From: Phaeobacter sp. 22II1-1F12B
Lineage (GTDB): Bacteria > Pseudomonadota > Alphaproteobacteria > Rhodobacterales > Rhodobacteraceae
DNA length: 64,000 bases
Assembly (NCBI RefSeq): GCF_002210165.1
Contig: NZ_AQQP01000004.1
Coordinates: forward strand, 248,001-312,000
Direction: 5' to 3'
Shown here: piece after piece, positions 43,101 through 50,706 of the stretch
Layout of the letters: each line of letters starts with the position of its first letter
Position numbering within the stretch: the first letter of the stretch is position 1
Program-made: the position numbers and the translations under genes
The notes under the pieces: model-generated
Told to the model about the DNA's origin: nothing
The model's input: the letters and a program-made list of their open reading frames with translations, nothing else
Databases searched by the model: none

Positions 43101-43696
43101 CCGATTTTGCCAAGCTGTTCGCGCCGAACGGGCTGATCGACAGCTTCTTTAATGAAAACCTGTTGAGACACGTGGATACGCGGACACGGCCTTGGACCTT
43201 CAAGTCGGTGAACAATGTCGATCTGGGCATCAGCCAGGGCGTGTTGCAGCAGATGCAGAACGCGGCGGAAATTCGCGATGCCTTCTTTGCGGGTGGCCCC
43301 AACCCGGCGGTGCAGTTCCAGATGACGCCCGAGGCGCTGGACCCCAAGGCGAAGTCGGTCGTGCTTCAGATCGACGGGCAGGACGTGGGCTTTGCCCATC
43401 GTGGTGGTCAGCCCAACCCGGTTGCCGTCACATGGCCGGGCAGCGTCGGCTTTGCGCAGATCCTGTTTGAGCCTGATCGCAAGAACATCGAAAGCTCGCT
43501 GAAGCGTGACGGGCCGTGGGGCTGGTTCCGCCTGCTGGATGCGGCCGAGGTGCGCCGCACCAATGTATCGGACCGCAAGCGCGTCATCTTCAACGTTGGC
43601 GGGCGTATCGCGATCTTCCAACTGCAATCGGGATCGGTTCTGAACCCCTTTGCCCTCCCTGCGCTGGCCGAGTTCAGCTGCCCGAAATCGATGTGA
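40130..43696 (+). CDS. tssM: T6SS membrane-complex protein TssM (IcmF)
   Basis: This 1188-residue protein has two N-terminal membrane helices (YFVLIALAVILSVAAWYF; IVTIACISVFFMAIMLTVFL). An NTPase-like domain follows with Walker A GPPGAGKTT (131-139) and a DTAGRYTTQ segment. A third helix at about residue 450 (MIAATILIALGMGALWV) leads into a large periplasmic region ending in the IcmF-related and TssM C-terminal beta domains. TssM spans the periplasm. No TssJ lipoprotein gene, its usual outer-membrane partner, is present in the window. It overlaps tssL by 4 bases. Confidence 0.97.
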   Translation: MIRLFLRMFRSIYFVLIALAVILSVAAWYFAPYIGTDDWHPFASLTARIVTIACISVFFMAIMLTVFLVRRHRAKKMTEEMAEAADPVEDDVVGEEIGELRGKFKAAMAELRKSKNGKKHLSELPWYVMIGPPGAGKTTAIVNSGLQFPLADKMGKAAVGGVGGTRNCDWWFTNEAVLIDTAGRYTTQESDAEVDNASWLGFLGLLKKYRKRQPINGAMIAISLSDLSLQDEVTQKAHAQAVRRRLNELREKLGVRFPVYVLFTKADLIAGFNEFYDDLGKEEREQVWGFTLPLEKTRGEASPVSAFDEEYAKLLGQLNAQLLEKMQRETDQQKRSLIAGFPAQVASMRNVAREFLTEVFQDNRYESRQMLRGVYLTSGTQEGTPIDRLMLGMAQTFGIGRQAIGTGQGTGRSYFLTRLFETVMFNEAGLVSADDKVERRYRWTQRAMIAATILIALGMGALWVRSYMGNVALIDEAAGKVLAYQEAADTLPPSPVGDTDLPPVVAALNNLRDMPTNPVLSDPDPERRVRYGLYQGEVIGTQSAQTYRAALNKRYLPRLLLRLEEQMMANMNNPELLYEALKIYLMLGLQGPMNADLVKEWMQVDWEVSYPGVVRQELRDDLRDHLDALLSQPMQEIALNGPLVEQVQGILTELPLAQRVYNGIINSAEATALPKWRITEKGGPAVSRVLVRSSGKALNDGIEGIFTYDGFNDVFLPEAVSVAERVRSEAWVLGERGESIQTEGALLALSRDVLDLYYNDYISRYDGILADIDIVPLESLSHAVEVTNVLSGPTSPIVNILTEVAKETRLTENRDLVDTSELTNAGETIVGLESRQNLGIQAQILLEALRKSASATPGGEPQEPGQYVEDRFAWLQQLVERPEGQPSQLDQLMGVLTQVYQELQKLSFSGVTTGGETGQALLQFQQAAGRIDGPLERWASQISTGSSGITSDSTRASINARWQANVLPFCEQALSNRYPFNRRAGADVALADFAKLFAPNGLIDSFFNENLLRHVDTRTRPWTFKSVNNVDLGISQGVLQQMQNAAEIRDAFFAGGPNPAVQFQMTPEALDPKAKSVVLQIDGQDVGFAHRGGQPNPVAVTWPGSVGFAQILFEPDRKNIESSLKRDGPWGWFRLLDAAEVRRTNVSDRKRVIFNVGGRIAIFQLQSGSVLNPFALPALAEFSCPKSM

Positions 43697-43698
43697 CG

Positions 43699-44376
43699 AT
43701 GACCGGGTTCGGGGCCTTTGGGAAAATGCCGTCGGTGGGTGATTTCTTTCGGATCACCATGCCCTCGGGCTTTGTCAGCGCCTGGGATGCATGGGTGCAG
43801 AATGCCCTGCTGACCGGACAGCAGATGCTGGGCGAGGTCTGGGACACGCATTACATGTCGGCCCCGATCTGGCGGTTTTCCCTGTCGGCGGGTCTGGCCG
43901 GTCAGCAAAAGATGCTGGGTGTGATGATGCCATCGGTCGACCGCGTGGGGCGGCGTTTTCCGCTGACGCTGGCGGCGGCGGTGACAACACCGGGGCCGGC
44001 CTCGCTCGATCATTTCAACGAAGAGCCGCTGTTCATGACGCTGGAAGATCTGGCGCTTGACGCGCTCGAAGACGGGATGACGCGCGAGATGCTGGAACAG
44101 CGCCTTGCCGACATTCCAACGCCGGAATTCCGCAGTGCCGCGCCCCTGCGGCGGGCCGGACGCAGCCTGGTTCTGACGCAGGCTGCGCCGGGCGGTATCC
44201 TGCCCGAACTCGCATCGGGTCTGCTGGCCCGTGCCTATCCCGCGCCCAGCGTGTGGAGTACGGTTGTTAACGAAGTGCCCAGATTAATGATTTGTGATGG
44301 TTTGCCCGATGGTCCCGAAATTCAAGGTCTCTTTCACCTCAACGCCCCGGTCTGGAACGAGGCCCGTCCCGCATGA
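43699..44376 (+). CDS. tagF: T6SS regulator TagF
   Basis: From the ATG at 43699, 2 bases after the tssM stop, this gives 225 residues. The TagF (DUF2094) start is clear: GFGAFGKMPSVGDFFRITMP, with SGFVSAWDAWVQ and SAPIWRFSLSAGLAGQQ, and GVMMPSVDRVGRRFPLTLAA. In other T6SSs TagF is a post-translational repressor that acts on Fha or upstream of the kinase/phosphatase switch. Here it stands alone rather than fused to PppA. The stop overlaps pppA by 4 bases (ATGA). Confidence 0.95.
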   Translation: MTGFGAFGKMPSVGDFFRITMPSGFVSAWDAWVQNALLTGQQMLGEVWDTHYMSAPIWRFSLSAGLAGQQKMLGVMMPSVDRVGRRFPLTLAAAVTTPGPASLDHFNEEPLFMTLEDLALDALEDGMTREMLEQRLADIPTPEFRSAAPLRRAGRSLVLTQAAPGGILPELASGLLARAYPAPSVWSTVVNEVPRLMICDGLPDGPEIQGLFHLNAPVWNEARPA

Positions 44377-45095
44377 ATGATTTCAACGCGTTCCGCTACA
44401 ACGCCAAGACCCATGTCGGGCTCAAGCGCAAGGTCAACGAGGATTCCGTTCTGGCGCTGCCCGGCCATGATATCTGGGTTGTCTCCGACGGGATGGGCGG
44501 CCATGAGGCGGGCGATTTCGCCAGCCGCCTGATCGCGGATTCCATCGCCACCATTCCACAGGGGCTTGAGCCGGGCGACCGGATGCATGCGCTGCGCGAC
44601 GCGATCCAGCAGGCCCATCGCATCATCGTGCAAGAGGCCGAGGATCGCGGGCGCGGAGTGATCGGGGCGACTGTTGCGGCGCTGATCATGGCGAACGGGC
44701 ATTTCGTTGGGCTCTGGGCGGGCGACAGCCGTATCTATCGCCTGCGCGACGGTCATATCGAGATGCTGACGACCGATCATTCGGCGGTGGCGGAATTTGT
44801 CACGTCTGGCCGGATGACATGGGACGAGGCGGAACAGCATCCTCAATCCAACGCCATCACCCGGGCTGTGGGCGTGGGGGACGATCTGGACCTCGACAAG
44901 GTGCGCGGCGAAACCCGCCCCGGCGACCGTTTCCTGCTGTGTTCCGACGGGCTTACGAAATATGCGACATTCAGCATCCTCGAACGGACCCTGAAACGCT
45001 TTCCGCTGGAAACCGTGTCGGACGAGCTGGTGCAGATCGCGCTGACCGGCGGCGGGGCCGACAACATCTCGGTCATTGTCGTGGACGTGATCTGA
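44373..45095 (+). CDS. pppA: PP2C-type protein phosphatase PppA
   Basis: This 240-residue PPM/PP2C phosphatase has all its motifs: KRKVNEDSVLAL, VVSDGMGGHEAGD, LWAGDSRIYRLRDG, LTTDHSAV, LLCSDGLTKY and GGGADNISVIVVDV. Aspartates in these motifs bind two Mn/Mg ions. In the T6SS threonine-phosphorylation pathway it removes the phosphate that PpkA places on Fha, which promotes disassembly. It is the last rightward gene. Its stop abuts the stop of the convergent kinase gene with no gap. Confidence 0.95.
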   Translation: MNDFNAFRYNAKTHVGLKRKVNEDSVLALPGHDIWVVSDGMGGHEAGDFASRLIADSIATIPQGLEPGDRMHALRDAIQQAHRIIVQEAEDRGRGVIGATVAALIMANGHFVGLWAGDSRIYRLRDGHIEMLTTDHSAVAEFVTSGRMTWDEAEQHPQSNAITRAVGVGDDLDLDKVRGETRPGDRFLLCSDGLTKYATFSILERTLKRFPLETVSDELVQIALTGGGADNISVIVVDVI

Positions 45096-47345
45096 TCAGG
45101 GCTGGGCTGTCGTCAGGATCTTGCTGTCGAGCGACAGGATGCTCTGTTCATTGTCATGGGCGAATTCGCGCAGCGCCTCGGCGTAGCCCGAGGCGGATTC
45201 CGACGTCGGCCGCAACCCGTTGAACAGCGGCTTTGTCGAATGGAGCACGATGACCTTGCTTTTGCCGAGCGTGCTGTCATCGACACGGAAGGCGATGCGC
45301 CCGTTTTGCGCCGCTTCTTCAAGGTCATAGGCCACGCGCACCGGCACCTCGCCCGATTGCCCGTCGCGCAGGTCGGCAACGGCGTTATCCTCGCGGTTGA
45401 GGTTCGGCAAAAGGTGGAACACGCTGCCCGACACATCGAGGATCGACACGGTCAGGAAACCGTCGGTCACATCAGCGGGCAGGACCACGTCGATCACCGG
45501 GTTCTCACCGACAAAGAACCGCCCGGAGGGGTTGGGTTCGTCCCGGTCGCCGACACGGAAGGCGACGTCGATATCGCTTGGCGGCGCATCCGGCAGGTGG
45601 CTTTCGATCAGGCAAAGCGTCGGATTCAGAACCTCGACATCAATCACCACATTGCGTTCGCCGGCGATGGCGCGGAGGGCGTCAAAGAGTTGTACGCGGG
45701 TCGCGGTTTCGCTGACCCGTCCCGACACGGTGATCGGCGCGTCCGGGCCAAAGCCGACCGGCGAGGAACCCGCAAGGGTCAGAGGACCGCAATCCGTGAA
45801 ATTCTCAAGCACCGGCGTGATCGCATCTTCGCTCAGGAAGGTCTGTTCAAAGGTGATCCGCGCGCGGCCTTCAAGCGCGCCGGGCAGATCATTCTCCATC
45901 GCTGCCATCAGACGCTGTTGCAGCGCCTCATCCGTGGTGGACCCGGTGACCTGGGCGCGATTGCCGCTGAGCGACAGGCGCCAGTCATCCAGGGCCTGTA
46001 TCTGGTCGAGCGTGGCCAGCACATCGTCGCCCCAGCTTTCGGCGATATCGCCCGAGGACAGGGTCAGGTCCGCATCGCCATTCGCCTCGCCGATAAGGGC
46101 GCTCAGCCGGTCGCGCATCTCCTCGGATGGCACATTGCCAACGGCGTTCGGCGGTTCGTTCTCCGACTTTGCCACCAGCAGCGTATAGGGCTCGGCGACC
46201 GGGAATTGCGGCCCCAGCAGGCTGTCGAAAGCCCCCGCGAAATAACCGCCCGCGCCGCCCATTGCGACCAGCAGTACCAGCATCGCCGCGAGCAGACCGC
46301 CACGCGATTTTCGATCACTCTCAGGGGCGGGCGCAGCCGAGGCTTGGGAAGCCTGAGGCGCGCCAGCGGTCTGCCTTTCTTCTACGCCGTCCCGGTCCAG
46401 CATAGCCGCCGCAGCGGCACCTGATCCGGATGTTCGCTCGGGCATGGCAGTCGCAGCGGTCTTACGGTCGCGCGGTGGCGGCGAAATCACCGTCGCTTCA
46501 AGGTCGTCGAGGTCGCTGGTCTCGGGGTTGTCGAGAAAGGCCACCACGGCCGCCGCGCTTGACAGGCGGGCATCCGGGTTCGGATCGGTCATCCGGTCGA
46601 TCAGCGTCTTGAGCGGTTCAGGCACGCCGCTGGTATCGAGCGGCTCGCTCTTTCTCTGCACCACTTCCATCGGGTTGCGCCCGATATCCGGTGGTGCGCC
46701 ACGGAAATTCGCCAGAAGCAGCGCGCCAAGCGAATAGATATCCGACCGCGCATCGGTCTGCCCGTTCAACTGTTCGGGTGCGGCATAGGCGTATTTGCCC
46801 GCGAATTCATTGCCGACGATGGTTTCGGCACCGGGATTGGTATCCTTGGCGATGCCGAAATCGATGATCACGGCCTTGGCCGGATCGCCGTCCTTCAGGA
46901 TAATGTTGTCGGGCGACAGGTCGCGATGCACGATATGACGCGCATGGGCCGCGCTCAGCCCGCCCGCGACGCGGCGGCAGACCACCAGCAGATCCTCGGC
47001 CGACATCGGACCCTGCTTGAGCTTGCGGTCAAGCCCGGGGCCCTCGACGTAATCCATCATCAGGTAGACATGGCCGTCCTGCGTGCGGTTACATTCGGAA
47101 TAGCGCACCACCGCATCATGACGGATATCGCGAATTTCTTCTTCGCGCGTCAGCAGAACGAGGTAATCGTCATTGCCGGAAAACTCGGACTTCAGCACCT
47201 TGAGCGCCATCAGACGGCCCGAAATCTCGCTCCGGGCCTTGTAGACATCCGATGTGCCCCCCCGGCCAAGCAGCGCTTCGATCCGGTAGGTATTGTTCAA
47301 AAGCTCGCCGGGCTGAAAAGCATCGCCGGGGCGGGATTCGATCAT
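45096..47345 (-). CDS. ppkA: T6SS Ser/Thr kinase PpkA-like with BON-like and DUF4384-like tail
   Basis: This 749-residue protein has an N-terminal kinase domain: LLGRGGTSDVYKAR (P-loop), K49 in ALKVLK, HRDLSPDN (D142 catalytic), DFGIAKD and YAAPEQLNG. A Pro/Ala linker precedes one membrane helix (LLAAMLVLLVAMGGAGGYFA, about 350-370). The periplasmic part includes a DUF-like region, a BON-like segment between two cysteines (DCGPLTL ... NPTLCLIE) and a DUF4384-like end (SVFHLLPNLNRED; KPLFNGLRPTSES). The last two modules match the C-terminus of the TonB-like protein at 11119-12735. It should phosphorylate Fha and sense periplasmic state. Confidence 0.93.
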   Translation of the reverse strand: MIESRPGDAFQPGELLNNTYRIEALLGRGGTSDVYKARSEISGRLMALKVLKSEFSGNDDYLVLLTREEEIRDIRHDAVVRYSECNRTQDGHVYLMMDYVEGPGLDRKLKQGPMSAEDLLVVCRRVAGGLSAAHARHIVHRDLSPDNIILKDGDPAKAVIIDFGIAKDTNPGAETIVGNEFAGKYAYAAPEQLNGQTDARSDIYSLGALLLANFRGAPPDIGRNPMEVVQRKSEPLDTSGVPEPLKTLIDRMTDPNPDARLSSAAAVVAFLDNPETSDLDDLEATVISPPPRDRKTAATAMPERTSGSGAAAAAMLDRDGVEERQTAGAPQASQASAAPAPESDRKSRGGLLAAMLVLLVAMGGAGGYFAGAFDSLLGPQFPVAEPYTLLVAKSENEPPNAVGNVPSEEMRDRLSALIGEANGDADLTLSSGDIAESWGDDVLATLDQIQALDDWRLSLSGNRAQVTGSTTDEALQQRLMAAMENDLPGALEGRARITFEQTFLSEDAITPVLENFTDCGPLTLAGSSPVGFGPDAPITVSGRVSETATRVQLFDALRAIAGERNVVIDVEVLNPTLCLIESHLPDAPPSDIDVAFRVGDRDEPNPSGRFFVGENPVIDVVLPADVTDGFLTVSILDVSGSVFHLLPNLNREDNAVADLRDGQSGEVPVRVAYDLEEAAQNGRIAFRVDDSTLGKSKVIVLHSTKPLFNGLRPTSESASGYAEALREFAHDNEQSILSLDSKILTTAQP

Positions 47346-47390
47346 GAGTACTGCTCCGCCGGTGCTGGCCGTTCCGGGTTGCTCAGGCGG

Positions 47391-47963
47391 TTAGCCCAGC
47401 GCCTGGAATTCGACGCGACGGTTCACGTCCGCTGCCGGATCATTGGCATCGAAGGGCGCGGATTCACCCATGCCAACCGCTTCCAGACGCTCGGCCGCAA
47501 TGCCGCAGTCGCTTTCAAGATGACGCTTGACCTCTTTCGCGCGCAAGAGTGACAGGCGTTCGTTGTAAGCGGCGCTGCCCGAACTGTCGGTGTGACCGAT
47601 GATCTGGAACACCGAAACATCGACGTTTTTCATCACTTCGCACAGGGTGGTCAGCTTGGCTTTCTGGTCATCGGCCAGCGTGGCGCTGTCAAAGCCAAAG
47701 GAAATCTGCACATTGACCTGGTCCGCGCGGTCGACCTCTGAATAGGCGGCGGGCGTCGCGGGGGCGACACTGGTCGCTTCGCTCGTCTCGGCCTGCTGTC
47801 CCGACGGGACGATGACAAGACCACGGGTCTTCTGCTTCTTGAAAGCTTCTGCAATTTGCTCGGCCGTCATTTCGTCGGCGGATTGCGCAAAGGTCGCAGC
47901 CGGCGCAGTCAGCGCGATGGCGGCGGTCAGAGAACAGGCGATAAGGTTGCTAAAACGGACCAT
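47391..47963 (-). CDS. OmpA-family exported protein
   Basis: From the ATG at 47963, with AGGGGA 8 bases upstream, this gives 190 residues; an ATG at 47987 lacks such a site. A signal peptide (LIACSLTAAIALTAPAATFA) is followed by a short variable part. An OmpA domain comes next: VNVQISFGFDSATLADDQKA, QIIGHTDSSGSAAYNERLSL and a closing VNRRVEFQALG. It should bind peptidoglycan in the periplasm. It lies 45 bases upstream of the kinase gene on the same strand, so it may be cotranscribed and provide an additional wall anchor for the T6SS. Confidence 0.9.
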   Translation of the reverse strand: MVRFSNLIACSLTAAIALTAPAATFAQSADEMTAEQIAEAFKKQKTRGLVIVPSGQQAETSEATSVAPATPAAYSEVDRADQVNVQISFGFDSATLADDQKAKLTTLCEVMKNVDVSVFQIIGHTDSSGSAAYNERLSLLRAKEVKRHLESDCGIAAERLEAVGMGESAPFDANDPAADVNRRVEFQALG

Positions 47964-48004
47964 CGTTCGCTTTCCCCTTTTATCCATATGGGTTACGTAA
48001 AGAC

Positions 48005-48031
48005 ACTATACCGTGGATCATGGTACGACAA
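48005..48031 (-). promoter_or_regulatory. Possible promoter of the OmpA-kinase transcription unit
   Basis: On the minus strand TTGTCG (48031-48026) and TATAGT (48010-48005) are 15 bases apart, about 42 bases before the ATG at 47963. The -10 box is good but the spacing is short, so the call is tentative. Confidence 0.3.
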
Positions 48032-48132
48032 CGTCTATTGCATCAGTGATCTCGGTCACTTTCGTTAAAAAAACTTCAATTCGGGTCTCATAAAATTGCG
48101 CCCGTATTAAGGCAGAAAGGAGATGGCAGACC

Positions 48133-48972
48133 ATGCGCCTGCTCCCCGCAATCATCGTCGCGGTGGCGGTCATCCTCGCGCCCGTCCTCTGGGTCGGGCT
48201 GACCTGGTTCCTCTCCGAAGAAGACTTTCAGGGCTCTGCCGTCGACTCCGGCGCCCGTATCGAGATCGAGGTGCTGCGCCAGCAGGTCGAAGATCTCCAG
48301 AGCCGGATGGAGACCCTCGAAAACGAAGTGGCCCGCCTGCCTGCCGGCAACAGCGGTGGCAATTTCCGCTCCGACGCGGATGCCGAAGACGCGCTGCTGC
48401 GCGGCACCGGCCCCAATGACATCATCGACGCCTATGCCCAGGTCGTCCTGATCGCCAACCGGACCGAGGTCAATCGCGGTCTCGAGGTCGCCGGCTCTGA
48501 CTACCTCGAAGCGACGCTGGGCCGCCCACGCGACGTGCTCAGCGACACCTGCGAGCCAATGACCAACGAGAACCTGCGCAGCAAGCTTGTCCTGACCGAG
48601 GTCGGCCCGATCCGTGTCAACATGCTGCAACCGGCCGTCGACTCGCTGCGCCGCGTCTTTGCCAACGTGGAACGGGCCGATCCCGATCTCTACGCACGGA
48701 TCAATACATCGGGTTCGCTCTGCGTCCGACGCATCCGTGGTACCACAAACCGCCTCTCGACCCATAGCTACGGTCTTGCCGTCGACCTCAACATCGACGG
48801 TCAGCTCGACAATTTCACCGATGGCAAGACGCAACTCGGCCTGACGATCCTTGCCGACTTCTTCCATGCCGAAGGATGGGTCTGGGGCGCGGGCTTCCAG
48901 CGCGAAGACAGCATGCATTTCGAAATCAGCCGCCGCCAGCTAGACGAATGGCTCGCCGAAGGTCTGCTCTGA
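48133..48972 (+). CDS. Membrane-anchored M15-family peptidoglycan peptidase, TagX-like
   Basis: This 279-residue protein has AAAGGAGA 9 bases before the ATG. An N-terminal membrane helix (residues 5-26) is followed by a coiled coil (EVLRQQVEDLQSRMETLENE). The C-terminal M15_4/VanY-like zinc peptidase has H211 and D218 in THSYGLAVDLN and H262 in DSMHFEIS. Such enzymes cut D,D- or L,D-peptide bonds of peptidoglycan. TagX, a VanY-like L,D-endopeptidase needed for T6SS assembly in Acinetobacter, has the same helix-plus-M15 plan. The position beside this T6SS therefore suggests wall opening for the TssM complex. It is divergent from the OmpA gene. Confidence 0.87.
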   Translation: MRLLPAIIVAVAVILAPVLWVGLTWFLSEEDFQGSAVDSGARIEIEVLRQQVEDLQSRMETLENEVARLPAGNSGGNFRSDADAEDALLRGTGPNDIIDAYAQVVLIANRTEVNRGLEVAGSDYLEATLGRPRDVLSDTCEPMTNENLRSKLVLTEVGPIRVNMLQPAVDSLRRVFANVERADPDLYARINTSGSLCVRRIRGTTNRLSTHSYGLAVDLNIDGQLDNFTDGKTQLGLTILADFFHAEGWVWGAGFQREDSMHFEISRRQLDEWLAEGLL

Positions 48973-48981
48973 CATCCCCTG

Positions 48982-49037
48982 CTTCTTTGGGTCTTAAAAT
49001 ATCCCCGCCGGAGGCACAGCGCCGCTGAAAGCGGCGC
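48982..49037. repeat. Dispersed intergenic repeat with hairpin (copy 2)
   Basis: CTTCTTTGGGTCTTAAAATA, then TCCCCGCCGGAGG, matches the core at 8151-8180 with few differences. It ends in a perfect 7-bp hairpin, GCGCCGC-TGAAA-GCGGCGC (49019-49037). As at 8.15 kb, it lies between the 3' ends of convergent genes, here the M15 peptidase and the second caspase. This is probably a terminator-associated repeat. Confidence 0.6.
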
Positions 49038-49072
49038 CATAAAGGACTCTTGATCGAGAGCTCCCGATAAAC

Positions 49073-50569
49073 CTATTCGCTCAGCCCATAGGCAAGCCGG
49101 ATGCTGCGCTGGGTGCCGGGGCCAAAATCGCCGTCGATCGCACCGGTATAGAAATCGTATGATTTCAACTCGCGCTGCAGGGCGCGGCGGGTTTCCGGGG
49201 TAAACATGTTGGGTCGTTCGCTCAGCAGGTTGAGCACATCGGAACTGCCCGAGCGCAGCGCGGCATAGAGGTATTTCGCCGCGTCATCCGGCCCTTTGCT
49301 GGCGATCAGGCCATCGTCGATCAGCGCGGCAAAGTTGAACTGCGCCTGCGGGTGGCGCAGGTCGGCGGCGCGCTCAAAGTAGCTCAGCGCGCGCTGGGGG
49401 TCGGCGGGCAGACCCAGCCCGCCCTGGTAATGCAGGAAGCCAAGATCGTTGATCGCATCGGCAAAATCCTGTTCGGCCGCCAAGCGGTAGAGTTCAAGCG
49501 CCCGTTTCTCATCGCGGGCCACGCCGGTGCCGCGCTCGTAAAGCTTTGCCAGCTCGAACTGTGCTTCGGGTGAGCCCGATTTCGCCGCGCGTTCAAGGAA
49601 CTTTACCGCTTCGGCCGGATCGAAACGCCCCTCGTTCGGGTTCAGCCGCATATAGGCAAGCCCCAGCATCGAGCGGGTGTCGCCCAGATCGGCCAGCGCC
49701 AGCAGCTGTTCTTCCTGATCCGGCTTGATCGCCGCCCAGGCATCCACCGCGTCGGAGCTGGCGATCTGGCTTTCGCCCTCGGCAGGCCCGGCGAGGTAAA
49801 AAGGAACACCGGTCAGCGAGCCATAGGTATGCGGCTCTTGCAGATTGCCGGTCTGTTCAAGCACGCGATCGCGCACCTGCCGGAACATCAGGCTGATTTC
49901 CAGACCGGGTTCGACCATCTTTTCCATCAGCGCGCGGGCATAGGGGCTGTTGCTGCCCGCCCCGTCCAGTGCCACCTGTCCGTCCTTGGCGGCAAAGGCC
50001 ACCAGCGTGCCACGGTCCGGGTCGGCCGCTGCCAGACCGCCGCCGCCGCGCGACTGCTGCCCGGAACGCTGGATATTCCCGGACTGGTCAAGCTGGATGA
50101 GGTCGCCCAGCGGATTGTCGCGGCAGCTGTCAAGGATCACGATCCGCATCTTGCGGGCCCGTTCCACCGCGCCCAGCAACTGCTTGAGCGACACCGACTG
50201 TCGTTGCACATCGCGGTTCGACGACACCTTGGCGTCGACGGGAATAAGGAAATTCTCGCCCTGCACCTCGATCCCGTGACCGGCATAGTAGATCAGCGCC
50301 AGATCGGCGGTTTCCGACTGAAAGGCGAAATCGTCGAGCAACTGGTACAGCTGCGCTGAGGTTGCATCCTGTGCAAGTGTCACGTCAAAGCCGATATTCG
50401 ACAGGGTCTCGGCCATGTCCGAGGAATCGTTCAGCGTGTTTTCCAGCGGATCGATGCTGCGATAGGCGCCCATCCCGATCACAAGTGCAACCCGGTCGGA
50501 TGCCGCCGTCGCAGCACTTGACCAGAGCAGGACCAGAAGGATGGCAAAGGGGCGGATCACCGGGTACAT
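49073..50569 (-). CDS. Caspase-family (C14) protein with Sel1 repeats and peptidoglycan-binding tail
   Basis: From the ATG at 50569, with ACAGG upstream, this gives 498 residues; a TTG nine codons earlier is less likely. A signal peptide (FAILLVLLWSSAATAAS) leads to a caspase domain: RVALVIGMGAYRSIDPLENT, H98 in IYYAGHGIEV and C149 in ILDSCRDNPL. Sel1-like repeats follow (EAQFELAKLYERGTGVARDE; DAINDLGFLHYQGG; QAQFNFAALIDDG). The last about 40 residues resemble a peptidoglycan-binding domain (GAIDGDFGPGTQRSIRLAYG). Both catalytic residues are kept, so proteolytic activity is expected. It forms the right border of the T6SS region, mirroring the caspase at 9530. Confidence 0.9.
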   Translation of the reverse strand: MYPVIRPFAILLVLLWSSAATAASDRVALVIGMGAYRSIDPLENTLNDSSDMAETLSNIGFDVTLAQDATSAQLYQLLDDFAFQSETADLALIYYAGHGIEVQGENFLIPVDAKVSSNRDVQRQSVSLKQLLGAVERARKMRIVILDSCRDNPLGDLIQLDQSGNIQRSGQQSRGGGGLAAADPDRGTLVAFAAKDGQVALDGAGSNSPYARALMEKMVEPGLEISLMFRQVRDRVLEQTGNLQEPHTYGSLTGVPFYLAGPAEGESQIASSDAVDAWAAIKPDQEEQLLALADLGDTRSMLGLAYMRLNPNEGRFDPAEAVKFLERAAKSGSPEAQFELAKLYERGTGVARDEKRALELYRLAAEQDFADAINDLGFLHYQGGLGLPADPQRALSYFERAADLRHPQAQFNFAALIDDGLIASKGPDDAAKYLYAALRSGSSDVLNLLSERPNMFTPETRRALQRELKSYDFYTGAIDGDFGPGTQRSIRLAYGLSE

Positions 50570-50706
50570 CGCTGAAAACCTGTAGAATAAATTCAAACCA
50601 TGCGCCTCAGTTTAACCAAAGCGCAGGTCCAGCGATACACGGGAATCGGCAAAAGTCTGTGAAGTAAATCGCTTGTGGGCGTTTTCGTCACGCCGGGGCG
50701 GACAAC

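Noticed and set aside
41810-43627. A 605-codon minus-strand frame inside tssM
   Set aside because: Antisense shadow of TssM; no motif, no operon context.
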